Shown one piece after another: positions 18,158 through 27,079 of a stretch of DNA of 64,000 nucleotides. The notes under the pieces are model-generated. The model had not been told where the DNA came from. It ran no database searches and saw only the letters and a list, made by a program, of their open reading frames with translations. Location: the NCBI RefSeq assembly GCF_014191725.1, contig NZ_JACHWZ010000011.1, positions 141,767-205,766 on the forward strand, given 5' to 3'. The DNA is from Microbulbifer rhizosphaerae. GTDB lineage: Bacteria > Pseudomonadota > Gammaproteobacteria > Pseudomonadales > Cellvibrionaceae. The position numbers and the translations under genes were made by a program. Within the stretch, counting starts at the first letter, position 1, and every line of letters begins with the position of its first letter.

Positions 18158-19582
18158 CTAGCCCTCCTCCCTCCGTTGCTCGATCTCCTCTTCTTCCGGT
18201 TCGAATTCCTCCGACACCGGCGCCCTGCGCAATACCAGGAAACCCGCAATGCCGGCGATCACCGACGCTAGCAATACACCGGCCTTGGCCTGCACCAGCA
18301 ATTCCGGATTACCGGGAAAAGCCAGTTCGGAAATAAAGATTGACATGGTAAAGCCGATCCCTCCCAACAGCGCCACGCCGACAATATGGTGAAAGCTGGC
18401 GGCGGTGGGCAGCGTGCCAAACCCCAGCTTCCAACCCAACCAGGTGGCGCCGACGATGCCCACCAGCTTGCCCAGCACCAAACCGCAGATCACCCCCAGG
18501 GTCACCGGATTGAACACCGCGGTGGTACTGGTAAAGCTGTCCACGGGAATGCCGGCATTGGCCAGGGCAAAAATGGGGATCACCAGGAAAGCCACCGGTA
18601 TATGCAGGCGTGTTTCCATGCGCTGCAATGGCGACTGCGCCATACTGACTCCTTTGCCCAGCGCGTTCACCCGCGCGCGCAGGGCATCGTTGGCGATGAT
18701 CCTGTCCCCGGGGCGAAAGCAGCGGTCAAAGCTGCGGATAATATCCTTGACGAAAGTGCTGAATGCCACCGGATCGTATTTCGGCCGGGCCGGGATGGCC
18801 ATGGCGGTGACCACCCCCGCCAGGGTGGCGTGCACACCGGTGATATGCAGCTCGTACCAGAGTAAAACCCCCACAAAGATATACGCGGGAGAGCGACGGA
18901 CGCCGGCGAATTTCAGCAACCAGAGGATTACCACCAATATACCCGCCACCGCCAGCGCCACCATATTGACGCTATCGGTGTACCAAATGGCGATCACCAG
19001 TATCGCGCCCAAGTCATCGACGATGGCCAGCGCCACCAGGAAGGTCACCACCGCCCGCGGCACCCGATTGCCCAGCAGGGCGATACAGCCCACCGCGAAG
19101 GCGATATCCGTGGCCATGGGGATTCCCCAACCCCGCGCCCCCTCGGTACCGCTGTTGAAAGCTGCGTAGATCAGCGCCGGCACCAGCATGCCACCGACGG
19201 CCGCCATCACCGGCAGCACCGCATGTTTCAGGTCCGACAGCTCGCCCACCAGAAACTCGCGCTTGAGTTCCAGGCCGACGAGAAAGAAGAAGATGGCCAT
19301 CAGACCGTCGTTGATCCAATGGTGCAGGCTGAGGGAGAAGTCCCAGTCGCCGGCATTCAGGCTGACGGGTAGTTCCAGCAGGTGTTCATAGCCTTCCTGC
19401 AGTGGGGAATTGGCTATGATCAGGGCAATCACCGCGCAGGTTATCAACAGCAGGCCGCTGCTGCTCTGGCGGTGAATAAACTCCTCGAAAGGCGTTACCA
19501 GGCGCCCAAAGGCTCCCTCCAGAGGTGCCTGGAAAACTCTCCCCTTGCGAACCCTGAATTTGCCCAGAACGCCTTTCGCCAT
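18158..19582 (-). CDS. nhaA: Na+/H+ antiporter NhaA
   Basis: A 474-residue inner-membrane antiporter that exports Na+ in exchange for H+. Key acidic residues are present: D159 in MATDIAFAVG (E. coli D133) and D189-D190 in ALAIVDDLGA (E. coli D163-D164). About a dozen hydrophobic helices are visible. The N-terminus carries about 35 extra cytosolic residues, and the tail is an acidic EEFEPEEEEIEQRREE stretch, both longer than in E. coli. Convergent with the toxin gene. Suits a marine, salt-exposed life. Confidence 0.93.
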   Translation of the reverse strand: MAKGVLGKFRVRKGRVFQAPLEGAFGRLVTPFEEFIHRQSSSGLLLITCAVIALIIANSPLQEGYEHLLELPVSLNAGDWDFSLSLHHWINDGLMAIFFFLVGLELKREFLVGELSDLKHAVLPVMAAVGGMLVPALIYAAFNSGTEGARGWGIPMATDIAFAVGCIALLGNRVPRAVVTFLVALAIVDDLGAILVIAIWYTDSVNMVALAVAGILVVILWLLKFAGVRRSPAYIFVGVLLWYELHITGVHATLAGVVTAMAIPARPKYDPVAFSTFVKDIIRSFDRCFRPGDRIIANDALRARVNALGKGVSMAQSPLQRMETRLHIPVAFLVIPIFALANAGIPVDSFTSTTAVFNPVTLGVICGLVLGKLVGIVGATWLGWKLGFGTLPTAASFHHIVGVALLGGIGFTMSIFISELAFPGNPELLVQAKAGVLLASVIAGIAGFLVLRRAPVSEEFEPEEEEIEQRREEG

Positions 19583-19692
19583 CTACCGCCAACCTCCCGT
19601 ATCCACTAAGCATAGAGCTTCTCAACGGCGTGGGCGGAGGTTAGGATGGCATCCACTTCATCCATCATGCCGACAGAAACTCATAACCATTT

Positions 19693-20463
19693 ATGACTCG
19701 ACTGGATCTGCTACTGGTACAGCGCCACCTGGCCAGCTCTCGCACCCATGCCAAGAAGCTGGTGGATGCCGGCCGGGTATGGCTCGCCGGTGGCGCCGGC
19801 TGGCAACCGGCACAGAAAGCCGGGCAACCGGTGGGCGAGGACTGGGAGCTGCGGGTGGAGCCGTTGCCGGAAGACCGCTATGTCTCCCGCGCCGGGCTCA
19901 AGCTGGCGGCAATCCTGGACTATACAGGGCTGGACCCGCGCGGCTGGCGCGTGCTGGACGTGGGCTGCTCCACTGGCGGCTTCAGCGACTGCCTGCTACA
20001 GCGCGGCGCGGAACTGGTAGTGGGTGTGGACGTGGGGCGCGGTCAATTGGCACAGAAACTGCGCGATGATCCCCGCATGCGACTGTTCGAGGGCGTGAAT
20101 GCTCGCAATCTGGAGGCCGCGCAACTGGCGCCCTATGGCAACGATGGTTTCGACGCCATTGTGATGGACGTGTCGTTTATCTCCCAGACCCTGATACTGC
20201 CCCGCCTGCCGGCACTGTCGAAACCCGGCGGTCACCTGCTCGGCCTGGTAAAACCCCAGTTCGAAGTGGGGCCGGAACATATCGGCAAGGGCGGGCTGGT
20301 GCGGGACGAAAAGCTCTATCCCCAGGTGCGGGAGAAAATCACCACCCTGTGCGAATCGCTGGGACTGGAAGTGGAGGCCTATATCGACAGCCCCATCAAG
20401 GGCGGGGACGGCAACCGGGAATTTCTGCTCTGGGCACAGAAGGCCAGGGAAAACCTTCTGTAG
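19693..20463 (+). CDS. tlyA: TlyA-family rRNA (cytidine-2'-O)-methyltransferase
   Basis: A 256-residue protein with an N-terminal S4 RNA-binding domain (RLDLLLVQRHLASSRTHAKK) and an FtsJ-like SAM domain (VLDVGCSTGGFSDCLLQRGA). TlyA methylates 2'-OH of cytidines in 16S and/or 23S rRNA and affects capreomycin sensitivity; hemolysin naming is historical. VMDVSFIS and LVKPQFEVG are the expected catalytic-domain motifs. Its stop codon lies inside the left arm of a palindromic repeat at 20458. Confidence 0.93.
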   Translation: MTRLDLLLVQRHLASSRTHAKKLVDAGRVWLAGGAGWQPAQKAGQPVGEDWELRVEPLPEDRYVSRAGLKLAAILDYTGLDPRGWRVLDVGCSTGGFSDCLLQRGAELVVGVDVGRGQLAQKLRDDPRMRLFEGVNARNLEAAQLAPYGNDGFDAIVMDVSFISQTLILPRLPALSKPGGHLLGLVKPQFEVGPEHIGKGGLVRDEKLYPQVREKITTLCESLGLEVEAYIDSPIKGGDGNREFLLWAQKARENLL

Positions 20464-20546
20464 GAGCGGCGGGGCGGCCATCCGCCGTTGGCCGCGACCT
20501 GCATCGCCAACGACAATGCCGTTCGCAGCCAACGGCCGCTCCTACA
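20458..20546. repeat. GTAGGAGCGGCC palindromic repeat, copy 4
   Basis: Arms CTGTAGGAGCGGC and GCCGCTCCTACA flank a GGCCGCGA-rich centre. The left arm overlaps the tlyA stop codon, so the element can act as a 3'-end hairpin for that mRNA. Confidence 0.7.
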
Positions 20547-20622
20547 AGGGCTTTATCCGACCGCGGTTACAGGATTTTCGTCACCACCCCGGTCTTCACC
20601 GAATTGGCGAGAAAGAACAGCA

Positions 20623-20853
20623 TCACGGTAAGAGTCTCTGCAATTTGGCTTTAAAGCCGTGGTCCGGCACTTCTGTCGGTGAACTGGTGCGAGTCGGACG
20701 CTGCGCCAACTGGCCCTGGCAGTTTGGACAGCTGTGTTTCAGCGCCTCTTTGCACTGCGGGCAGAAAGTGCATTCGTAGGAACAGATATAGGCCCGGTCA
20801 GCCAGCCCCAGTCGAACGCCGCAGCGTTCACAGCTCGATTTCATTCTCAACAT
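20623..20853 (-). CDS. DUF1272 family zinc-ribbon-like protein
   Basis: A 76-residue cysteine-rich protein with the DUF1272 pattern: CERCGVRL, ICSYECTFCPQCKEAL and CPNCQGQL. The eight or so cysteines almost certainly bind zinc. Function unknown. MLRMKSSCER offers two possible starts; the first ATG (20853) fits family alignments. Monocistronic, pointing toward tlyA. Confidence 0.88.
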   Translation of the reverse strand: MLRMKSSCERCGVRLGLADRAYICSYECTFCPQCKEALKHSCPNCQGQLAQRPTRTSSPTEVPDHGFKAKLQRLLP

Positions 20854-21075
20854 GGCAGCCCCGTTTGGTACATTAAACCTGAATCCTTGACGTCATGACG
20901 GCGCAGAGCACAAGCTTTTGACGCCACAGCGAATTTTCCTCAGTCGGACGTAGTCCCGGATACGCCACTCCTTCGGAAAATCCACTGTGACGCCAATATC
21001 TTGCACTCTGCATCCGCCCTGAAGTCACGGAGTCAGGTTAAACAAAAAACGAAGCGCCAGCCGGGAGGCTCGTTG

Positions 21076-21420
21076 CTACTCCGCTTCCAGTTGTCGGTCG
21101 GTGCGCGCGGCCAGAATAAAGTCGTTCTTGTGCAACCCTTTGGCCTCGTGGCTCCACCAGGTCACAGTGACCTTACCCCACTCAGTCAACAGTGCAGGAT
21201 GGTGACCAGCCTCTTCCGCAATCTCGCCCACGCGGTTGGTAAATGCCAGCGCCTGCTTGAAATTGCGGAATTTGAACACCCGCTCCAATTGCATAATTCC
21301 GTCGCGGGAGACCGGGGTCCAGTCGGGGATTTCCCGCAACAATTCCGCCAGTTCTTCGTCACTGACCAGCGGTGCGTCAGCTCGGCAGGCTTCACATTTT
21401 TGCTGGGCGAGATCAGTCAT
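21076..21420 (-). CDS. phhB: Pterin-4-alpha-carbinolamine dehydratase
   Basis: A 114-residue enzyme that dehydrates 4a-hydroxytetrahydrobiopterin to recycle pterin cofactor for phenylalanine hydroxylase; phhA is not in the window. The active-site signature [16 protein letters not shown] carries the histidine pair, with a later W-S-H-E segment. AGGAG lies upstream of the ATG at 21420. A short A/T hairpin (21503-21524) sits about 85 bases upstream. Confidence 0.93.
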   Translation of the reverse strand: MTDLAQQKCEACRADAPLVSDEELAELLREIPDWTPVSRDGIMQLERVFKFRNFKQALAFTNRVGEIAEEAGHHPALLTEWGKVTVTWWSHEAKGLHKNDFILAARTDRQLEAE

Positions 21421-21606
21421 GGGGTAGCTCCTATCAATTATTATTTATTGAGTTGCGCCCCACTCTACCCGCCGCTTTGTGTGGAAACAAGCGAACCGAC
21501 AGAAAACCAATTTTATTTGGTTTTGCCCCAAGCAAATGGGACAGAGTGCTAAAAAAAGCGAAGAAATATTTAAACTGAATGAGCGACCACGGGCCGCAAT
21601 ACGAGG

Positions 21607-21712
21607 CCCTGATGCCGGTGGCTGCTTACGGGACCATCGCGGCCACGAATGACCGCGATGGGCTACGGGGAAGTATTCACAGCGTGTCCCGCAAACAGCC
21701 GCCGGTGACAGG
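21607..21712. repeat. Two-stem palindromic element, copy A
   Basis: Starts CCCTGATGCCGGTGGCTG and ends with the complementary GTCCCGCAAACAGCCGCCGG arm. An inner stem CATCGCGG/CCGCGATG lies inside. Also found at 28161 and 51718 with compensating base changes. It occupies the gap between phhB and the fumarase gene, where no ORF is supported. Confidence 0.75.
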
Positions 21713-21781
21713 TCACCGGAACTTTAATTTAGCGCCCTTTCCGACCCATAAGCAGAGCTGGAGTTCCGCGCTCCTTGGGAA

Positions 21782-23299
21782 TTATTTTACCGCCACCTCG
21801 CCGGCGGCGATTTTTTCCTTCCAGATCAGCGGTCCGGTGTTGTGTACCGATTCGCCCTGGCTGTCCACCGCCACGGTTACCGGCATATCCTCCACCTGGA
21901 ACTCGTAGATGGCCTCCATTCCCAATTCCGGGAAGGCGACGACTTTGGCGTCCTTGATGGCCTGGGCCACCAGGTAAGCTGCGCCCCCCACGGCCATCAG
22001 GTAGACGGCCCGGTTGTCGCGGATCGCCTCAATCGCCGTGGGGCCGCGCTCGGCCTTGCCGATCATTCCCAACAGACCGGTCTCCTCCAGCATGGTGCGG
22101 GTGAACTTGTCCATACGCGTGGCGGTGGTGGGGCCGGCGGGACCGACCACTTCCTCGCGCACCGGGTCCACCGGGCCCACGTAGTAGATAAAGCGGCCCG
22201 CCAGGTCCACCGGCAGGGACTCGCCCCCGGCGAGGATATCCACCATTTTCTTGTGGGCGGCGTCGCGGCCGGTGAGCATTTTGCCGTTCAGCAGCAAGGT
22301 CTCCCCCGGCTGCCAGCTGAGCACGTCCTCGCGGGTCACCGTATCCAGGTTTACGCGGCGGGTGTTGCCACCGGCTTCCCGCGCCACCTGCGGCCAGTCT
22401 TCAAGCTTCGGCGGGACCTGACGCGCCGGGCCCGAGCCATCGAGGGTGAAGTGGGTGTGGCGGGTGGCAGCGCAGTTGGGAATGATCGCCACCGCCTTGT
22501 TGGCGGCGTGGGTCGGGTAGTCCCTGACCTTGACATCCAGCACCGTGGTGAGGCCGCCGAGGCCCTGGGCGCCGATGCCGAGCCGGTTGACCTTGTCGTA
22601 CAGCTCCAAGCGCAGTTCTTCGGCCCGATTGGAGGTCCCGCGCTCTTGCAGTTCCTGGATATCGATGGGATCGAGCAGCGACTCCTTGGCCAGCAGCATG
22701 GCCTTCTCCGCGGTACCGCCGACGCCGATACCGAGCATGCCCGGCGGGCACCAGCCAGCCCCCATCTTCGGCACCATCTCCAGCACCCATTCGACTACCG
22801 AGTCGGAGGGATTCAGCATCGCGAATTTGCTCTTGGCTTCACTGCCGCCGCCCTTGGCGGCGACATAGACCTCGACGGTATCGCCGGGAACTATCTCGTA
22901 GTGAATCACCGCCGGGGTGTTGTCGCCGGTGTTCCTGCGCGCGCCGTCCGGATCCTCGAGGATTGAGGCGCGCAGTACATTGTCGGAAAACTGGTAGGCG
23001 CGGCGTACGCCCTCGTTGACCATATCGGTCACGCTCATCTCCGCATCCCAGCGCACATTCATGCCCACTTTCAGCTTGACGGTCACAATGCCGGTATCCT
23101 GGCAGATGGGACGGTGGCCCTCGGCGCACATACGGGAATTGATCAGAATCTGCGCCATGGCGTCCCTCGCCGCCGGGTTGGCTTCCTTCTCGTAGGCCTT
23201 GTGCAGGGCCTGAATGAAATCCTGTGGGTGGTAATAGGAGATAAACTGCAGCGCATCGGCGACGCTGTTGATAAGGTCATCCTGGCGGATAGTGGTCAT
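21782..23299 (-). CDS. fumA: Fumarate hydratase, class I (iron-sulfur)
   Basis: A 505-residue class I fumarase that interconverts fumarate and malate with a [4Fe-4S] cluster. Candidate cluster cysteines are C66 (RPICQDTG), C184 (GAGWCPPG) and C276 (IIPNCAATRH), matching the spacing in FumA/FumB. It is a single chain with both alpha and beta regions, the second starting near VNLDTVTRED. Oxygen-sensitive enzymes of this kind often sit near antioxidant genes; sodB is only 1.1 kb away, though on the other strand. Confidence 0.95.
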   Translation of the reverse strand: MTTIRQDDLINSVADALQFISYYHPQDFIQALHKAYEKEANPAARDAMAQILINSRMCAEGHRPICQDTGIVTVKLKVGMNVRWDAEMSVTDMVNEGVRRAYQFSDNVLRASILEDPDGARRNTGDNTPAVIHYEIVPGDTVEVYVAAKGGGSEAKSKFAMLNPSDSVVEWVLEMVPKMGAGWCPPGMLGIGVGGTAEKAMLLAKESLLDPIDIQELQERGTSNRAEELRLELYDKVNRLGIGAQGLGGLTTVLDVKVRDYPTHAANKAVAIIPNCAATRHTHFTLDGSGPARQVPPKLEDWPQVAREAGGNTRRVNLDTVTREDVLSWQPGETLLLNGKMLTGRDAAHKKMVDILAGGESLPVDLAGRFIYYVGPVDPVREEVVGPAGPTTATRMDKFTRTMLEETGLLGMIGKAERGPTAIEAIRDNRAVYLMAVGGAAYLVAQAIKDAKVVAFPELGMEAIYEFQVEDMPVTVAVDSQGESVHNTGPLIWKEKIAAGEVAVK

Positions 23300-23410
23300 G
23301 GCCGGCTCCGGTGTAACATCTCGAAGGCGGCGATTTTACACGAATTGTGGGACTTTGGCGGGGATTGGATCCAGAGGGGGAAAGCCTGTGTTCGCCCGAG
23401 TGGTTCCACG

Positions 23411-23436
23411 AAAAAGGGCGAACCAAGGTTCGCCCT
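23411..23436 (-). terminator. Rho-independent terminator of the coiled-coil protein gene
   Basis: On the minus strand a ten-base perfect stem (AGGGCGAACC/GGTTCGCCCT, two-base loop) is followed by five T residues, 25 bases past the stop at 23462. It separates that gene from fumA downstream. Confidence 0.85.
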
Positions 23437-23461
23437 ACCTATGATATGGCTCGGGATGCGG

Positions 23462-24247
23462 TCAGGGAGTGGAAGCAGTAGCGGAGCCGGACTGCAGGCT
23501 GCGGATAGCATCGCGCAGTTGCACCAGGTCCCGGTTCACCGACCGACGGTAGGCGTCGATGGACTCCACAGCCTCCTCGTTGGCCCCCACCCGCGCAGTC
23601 AGGTCGCTGCGCACTGAGGCCAGCTGGCGCTCCAGGCGGGCGAGGGAGTCCTTGAGTTCACGCTGGCTTTCGGTATTGGACTTGCGCAGTTCCGTCAGCG
23701 AGGACTCCACCGCGGCGATCTTCTTCACGCTGGACTCCATGCCCTTGACCTGGGAGGCCAGGCTGGCCAGCTGCTTCTTGTTGGCGGCTGCGGCGCCCGT
23801 ATTGGCGGCGATGTTCTTGCGGTTGGTGTCATAGGCCACGCCCCACAGCTTGCGGATCTCCGAGGAATTCTCCTTCGCCTTGGCGTTCAGCACCTCCACC
23901 GAGGCCGAGGACTCCTCGTCAGACATTTCGAAGCGCTTCTCCAGTTCGACGATACGGCTCTCCGCATCCACCAGTGCCACGCGGCTGAGCTGCCACTGGT
24001 TGTACAGGAAGGCGGCGGCCCCCAGGCCGGCGAGCGCCAGGATCAGGGCCACTACTGCGAGCATGGACACACCACCGCCACCGCTGCGCTCTTCCGGCTC
24101 GGCGGCCGGCTCGCGGAAGGAGCGGCCGATGGGGCGCTCCAGTTGGGGTTCTACGGCTGCGCTGGTGCCGTCCAGTGTAGGCTCTCTGCGTTGCATGGTT
24201 GACATATCCGGTGTTGACAGGCGCGCGGCGGGATCGCCGATACGCAT
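23462..24247 (-). CDS. Single-pass membrane protein with long coiled coil
   Basis: A 261-residue protein I do not recognise. It has a charged cytosolic N-terminus (1-60), one transmembrane helix (about 62-83, SMLAVVALILALAGLGAAAF) and then nearly 180 residues rich in E, K, A, S and Q with heptad-like spacing, predicted as a periplasmic coiled coil. No catalytic motif is visible. Homologous layouts occur in uncharacterised gammaproteobacterial proteins. The start could be the ATG at 24247 or an internal MSTMQRRE 14 codons later. It has its own terminator. Confidence 0.75.
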   Translation of the reverse strand: MRIGDPAARLSTPDMSTMQRREPTLDGTSAAVEPQLERPIGRSFREPAAEPEERSGGGGVSMLAVVALILALAGLGAAAFLYNQWQLSRVALVDAESRIVELEKRFEMSDEESSASVEVLNAKAKENSSEIRKLWGVAYDTNRKNIAANTGAAAANKKQLASLASQVKGMESSVKKIAAVESSLTELRKSNTESQRELKDSLARLERQLASVRSDLTARVGANEEAVESIDAYRRSVNRDLVQLRDAIRSLQSGSATASTP

Positions 24248-24450
24248 GCTCTGTGATTAGTCGAATTCAGCGGCAGTTATACCAAAAAATTGACGAAAAA
24301 GTAATCGGTTTAGCTAAAGCCTAGCCCACACGCTTGTCTTTGCGGAACCAGCCCCCACTACTCTTATCGACCACGCGCCGGGTTAATAATGCCTCTCCAC
24401 GCGTGTAGAATGCCCCCACCAACAACCTAAGACAAAGGAAGGAAGACACC

Positions 24451-25032
24451 ATGGCTTTCGAATTGCCCGAACTCCCCTATGCGAAGAATGCCCTGGAACC
24501 ACACATCTCCGAGGAAACTCTGGAGTATCACTACGGCAAACACCACAAGACCTATGTAGACAAATTGAACGGCCTGCTGGAAGGCACCGCAGAGGCCGGC
24601 AAGTCCCTGGAAGAGGTGATCAAATCCTCCTCCGGCGGCGTGTTCAACAACGCCGCGCAAGTCTGGAACCACACCTTCTACTGGAACTGCTTGAGCCCCA
24701 ACGGCGGCGGCGAGCCCACCGGTGCAGTGGCCGAGGCCATCAACGCCGCTTTCGGCTCCTTCGACAAGTTCAAGGAGGAGTTCTCCAACAGCGCGGTGAA
24801 TAACTTCGGCTCCGGCTGGACTTGGCTGGTGAAGAAGAGCGACGGCTCTGTGGCTATCGTCAACACCTCCAACGCCGGCACCCCGCTGACCGATTCGGAC
24901 CAGACTGCCCTGCTTACCTGCGATGTCTGGGAGCACGCCTACTACATCGACTACCGCAACCTGCGCCCCAAATATCTCGAAGCCTTCTGGAGCCTGGTGA
25001 ACTGGGACTTCGTCAACCAGAACTTCGCCTGA
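24451..25032 (+). CDS. sodB: Superoxide dismutase [Fe]
   Basis: A 193-residue iron superoxide dismutase. Metal ligands sit at the expected places: H27 (YHYGKHH), H74 (VWNHTFYW), D158 and H162 (CDVWEHAYYIDY). FNNAAQVWNHTFYWNCL is the Fe-SOD signature, and the length equals E. coli SodB. AAGGAAGG precedes the ATG and a strong terminator follows at 25049. Cytosolic superoxide defence. Confidence 0.96.
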   Translation: MAFELPELPYAKNALEPHISEETLEYHYGKHHKTYVDKLNGLLEGTAEAGKSLEEVIKSSSGGVFNNAAQVWNHTFYWNCLSPNGGGEPTGAVAEAINAAFGSFDKFKEEFSNSAVNNFGSGWTWLVKKSDGSVAIVNTSNAGTPLTDSDQTALLTCDVWEHAYYIDYRNLRPKYLEAFWSLVNWDFVNQNFA

Positions 25033-25048
25033 TAACGGCAGTCGGAAC

Positions 25049-25073
25049 AAGCGGGCCCAGTGCCCGCTTTTTT
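25049..25073 (+). terminator. Rho-independent terminator of sodB
   Basis: GCGGGC/GCCCGC stem with a five-base loop, extended by A-T pairs, followed by six T residues, 17 bases after the sodB stop. Confidence 0.9.
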
Positions 25074-25126
25074 CATGCGGAACCCCAAAACAAAACAACG
25101 CTTTTGACTTTGACCGGAACACCACC

Positions 25127-27025
25127 ATGAAGTTGAACAAGACCCTGATCGCCGCCGCCATAAGCGTGCTGGTGATGACAGGCTGTGACCGGGGGCGGGA
25201 ATCCAGTGCCACCGAACAGGCTATCGACACCACCACCGTTGAGAAAGCAGAGAACACAGCGACAGATAGCAAAGCCACCCAGCCCAACGCCGAAGCTATC
25301 GCACGGACCAACCAGATGTTCGAGGACTTTTTCCAGGAGCACCTCGACCGCAGCCCCGAATTCAAGACTTTCCTGGGCATCAAGGAGGACTACGGCAAGT
25401 GGGACGACCTATCGCCGAAATTCGAGGCCGAAACCAATGATATCAACAAGCGCCAGTTGGCCGAGCTGAACAAGCTCGATCCCGCCGAGCTGGACGATGC
25501 CACCCGCCTCAGCCTCTCTCTGCTCAAGCGCAATCTGGAGATGGATATCGAGGGTTATAAGTGGCGCCTGTACAACTACCCGGTCAACCAGATGTTCGGC
25601 ACCCACTCGGAAGTGCCCTCGCTGCTGATCAACCAGCACCGTATCGACAACGCCAACGACGCCAACGCCTATATCGCGCGCCTCAACAATCTGCCCAAAC
25701 ACTTCGAGCAGCTGATCGCGAACCTCAAGGAGCGCGCCAAGGCCGGTATCATCGCCCCCAAATTCGTCTTCCCCTACGTGATCAACGACAGCCGCAACCT
25801 GATCACCGGCGCTCCCTTTGAGGAGGGGAAAGACAGCACCCTGTTCGCCGACTTCAAGGGCAAGGTCGATGCACTGGATATCCCCGACGAACAGAAAACC
25901 GCACTGATCGAACAGGCCCGCAAAGCGCTGCTGGGCAGTGCCAAGCCCGCCTACGAAAACCTGATCGATTACATGGGCGAACTGCAACAACAGGCCACCA
26001 CCGACGACGGCGCCTGGAAATTCCCCAACGGCGACGACTTCTATGCCTTCGCCCTGAAGCGCACCACCACTACCGACCTCAGCGCCGACGAGATCCACCA
26101 GATCGGCCTGAAGGAAGTGGAGCGCATCCACGACGAAATGCGCGGGATCATGAAAAAGGTGGGATTCGAGGGAAGCCTGCAGGACTTCTTCGAATTCATG
26201 CGCACCGACGAACAGTTCTATTACCCGAACACCGAGGAGGGCAAGCAGCGCTACCTGAAGGAGGCTACTGAACTGATCGAGACCATGAAGGGCCGCCTGG
26301 ACGAGCTGTTTATCACCAAGCCCAAGGCCGACCTGGTCGTCAAGGCGGTGGAACCCTTCCGCGAACAATCCGCCGGCAAAGCCTTCTACCAGCGCCCTGC
26401 CCCCGACGGCTCGCGTCCGGGCATCTACTACGCCAACCTGTACAACATGAAGGATATGCCCACTTACCAGATGGAGGCGCTGGCCTACCACGAGGGCATT
26501 CCCGGCCACCATATGCAGCTTTCCATCGCCCAGGAACTGGAGGGGATTCCCAAGTTCCGCAAATTCGGCGGCTACACCGCCTATATCGAGGGCTGGGGGC
26601 TCTACTCGGAGATGGTGCCGAAGGAAATGGGTTTCTATAAAGATCCCTACTCCGACTTCGGCCGCCTGGCCATGGAACTCTGGCGCGCCTGCCGGCTGGT
26701 GGTGGATACCGGTATCCACAGCAAGAAGTGGAGCCGCGAACAGGCCATCGGCTGGTTGGGGGAAAACAGCCCCAACCCGCAGGGGGACGTGGTCAAGGCG
26801 ATCGAGCGCTATATCGTGATGCCGTCGCAGGCCACCGCCTACAAGATTGGCATGCTGAAGATCGTGGAGCTGCGGGAGAAAGCCAAAAACGAGCTGGGCG
26901 ACCAGTTCGACATCCGCGCCTTCCACGACACCGTCCTGGCCAACGGCGCCGTGCCGCTAGATGTGCTGGAGGAGCTGGTGGACGAGTGGGTCGCCGCTGT
27001 GAAGACACAGCAGTCCCAACAGTAA
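25127..27025 (+). CDS. DUF885 lipoprotein, putative metallohydrolase
   Basis: A 632-residue lipoprotein with lipobox VMTGC (C20) and a T/E-rich linker. The metal motif HEGIPGHH is at 455-462, and the downstream YTAYIEGWGLYSE segment probably gives the glutamate ligand. This is the long, canonical form of DUF885, often annotated as a zinc carboxypeptidase-like hydrolase, and is only distantly like the shorter protein at 12854. Possibly digests peptides at the envelope. Followed by a GC-rich hairpin at 27036. Confidence 0.88.
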   Translation: MKLNKTLIAAAISVLVMTGCDRGRESSATEQAIDTTTVEKAENTATDSKATQPNAEAIARTNQMFEDFFQEHLDRSPEFKTFLGIKEDYGKWDDLSPKFEAETNDINKRQLAELNKLDPAELDDATRLSLSLLKRNLEMDIEGYKWRLYNYPVNQMFGTHSEVPSLLINQHRIDNANDANAYIARLNNLPKHFEQLIANLKERAKAGIIAPKFVFPYVINDSRNLITGAPFEEGKDSTLFADFKGKVDALDIPDEQKTALIEQARKALLGSAKPAYENLIDYMGELQQQATTDDGAWKFPNGDDFYAFALKRTTTTDLSADEIHQIGLKEVERIHDEMRGIMKKVGFEGSLQDFFEFMRTDEQFYYPNTEEGKQRYLKEATELIETMKGRLDELFITKPKADLVVKAVEPFREQSAGKAFYQRPAPDGSRPGIYYANLYNMKDMPTYQMEALAYHEGIPGHHMQLSIAQELEGIPKFRKFGGYTAYIEGWGLYSEMVPKEMGFYKDPYSDFGRLAMELWRACRLVVDTGIHSKKWSREQAIGWLGENSPNPQGDVVKAIERYIVMPSQATAYKIGMLKIVELREKAKNELGDQFDIRAFHDTVLANGAVPLDVLEELVDEWVAAVKTQQSQQ

Positions 27026-27035
27026 TCCCAACTCC

Positions 27036-27058
27036 GCGGGCCGCCTTGCGCGGCCCGC
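27036..27058. terminator. GC-rich hairpin between convergent genes
   Basis: Perfect nine-base stem GCGGGCCGC/GCGGCCCGC with a five-base loop, ten bases after the DUF885 stop. It lacks a T-run but sits where both convergent genes need termination. Confidence 0.55.
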
Positions 27059-27079
27059 ATCCCCCGTCAACGCCCTCCT

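Noticed and set aside
21503..21524. AAAACCAA/TTGGTTTT hairpin upstream of phhB as a regulatory site
   Set aside because: Only eight A/T-rich pairs, with no promoter in register and no second copy.
24427..25383. Minus-strand ORF of 318 codons opposite sodB
   Set aside because: It spans sodB, its terminator and the next promoter in antisense, and has no family features.
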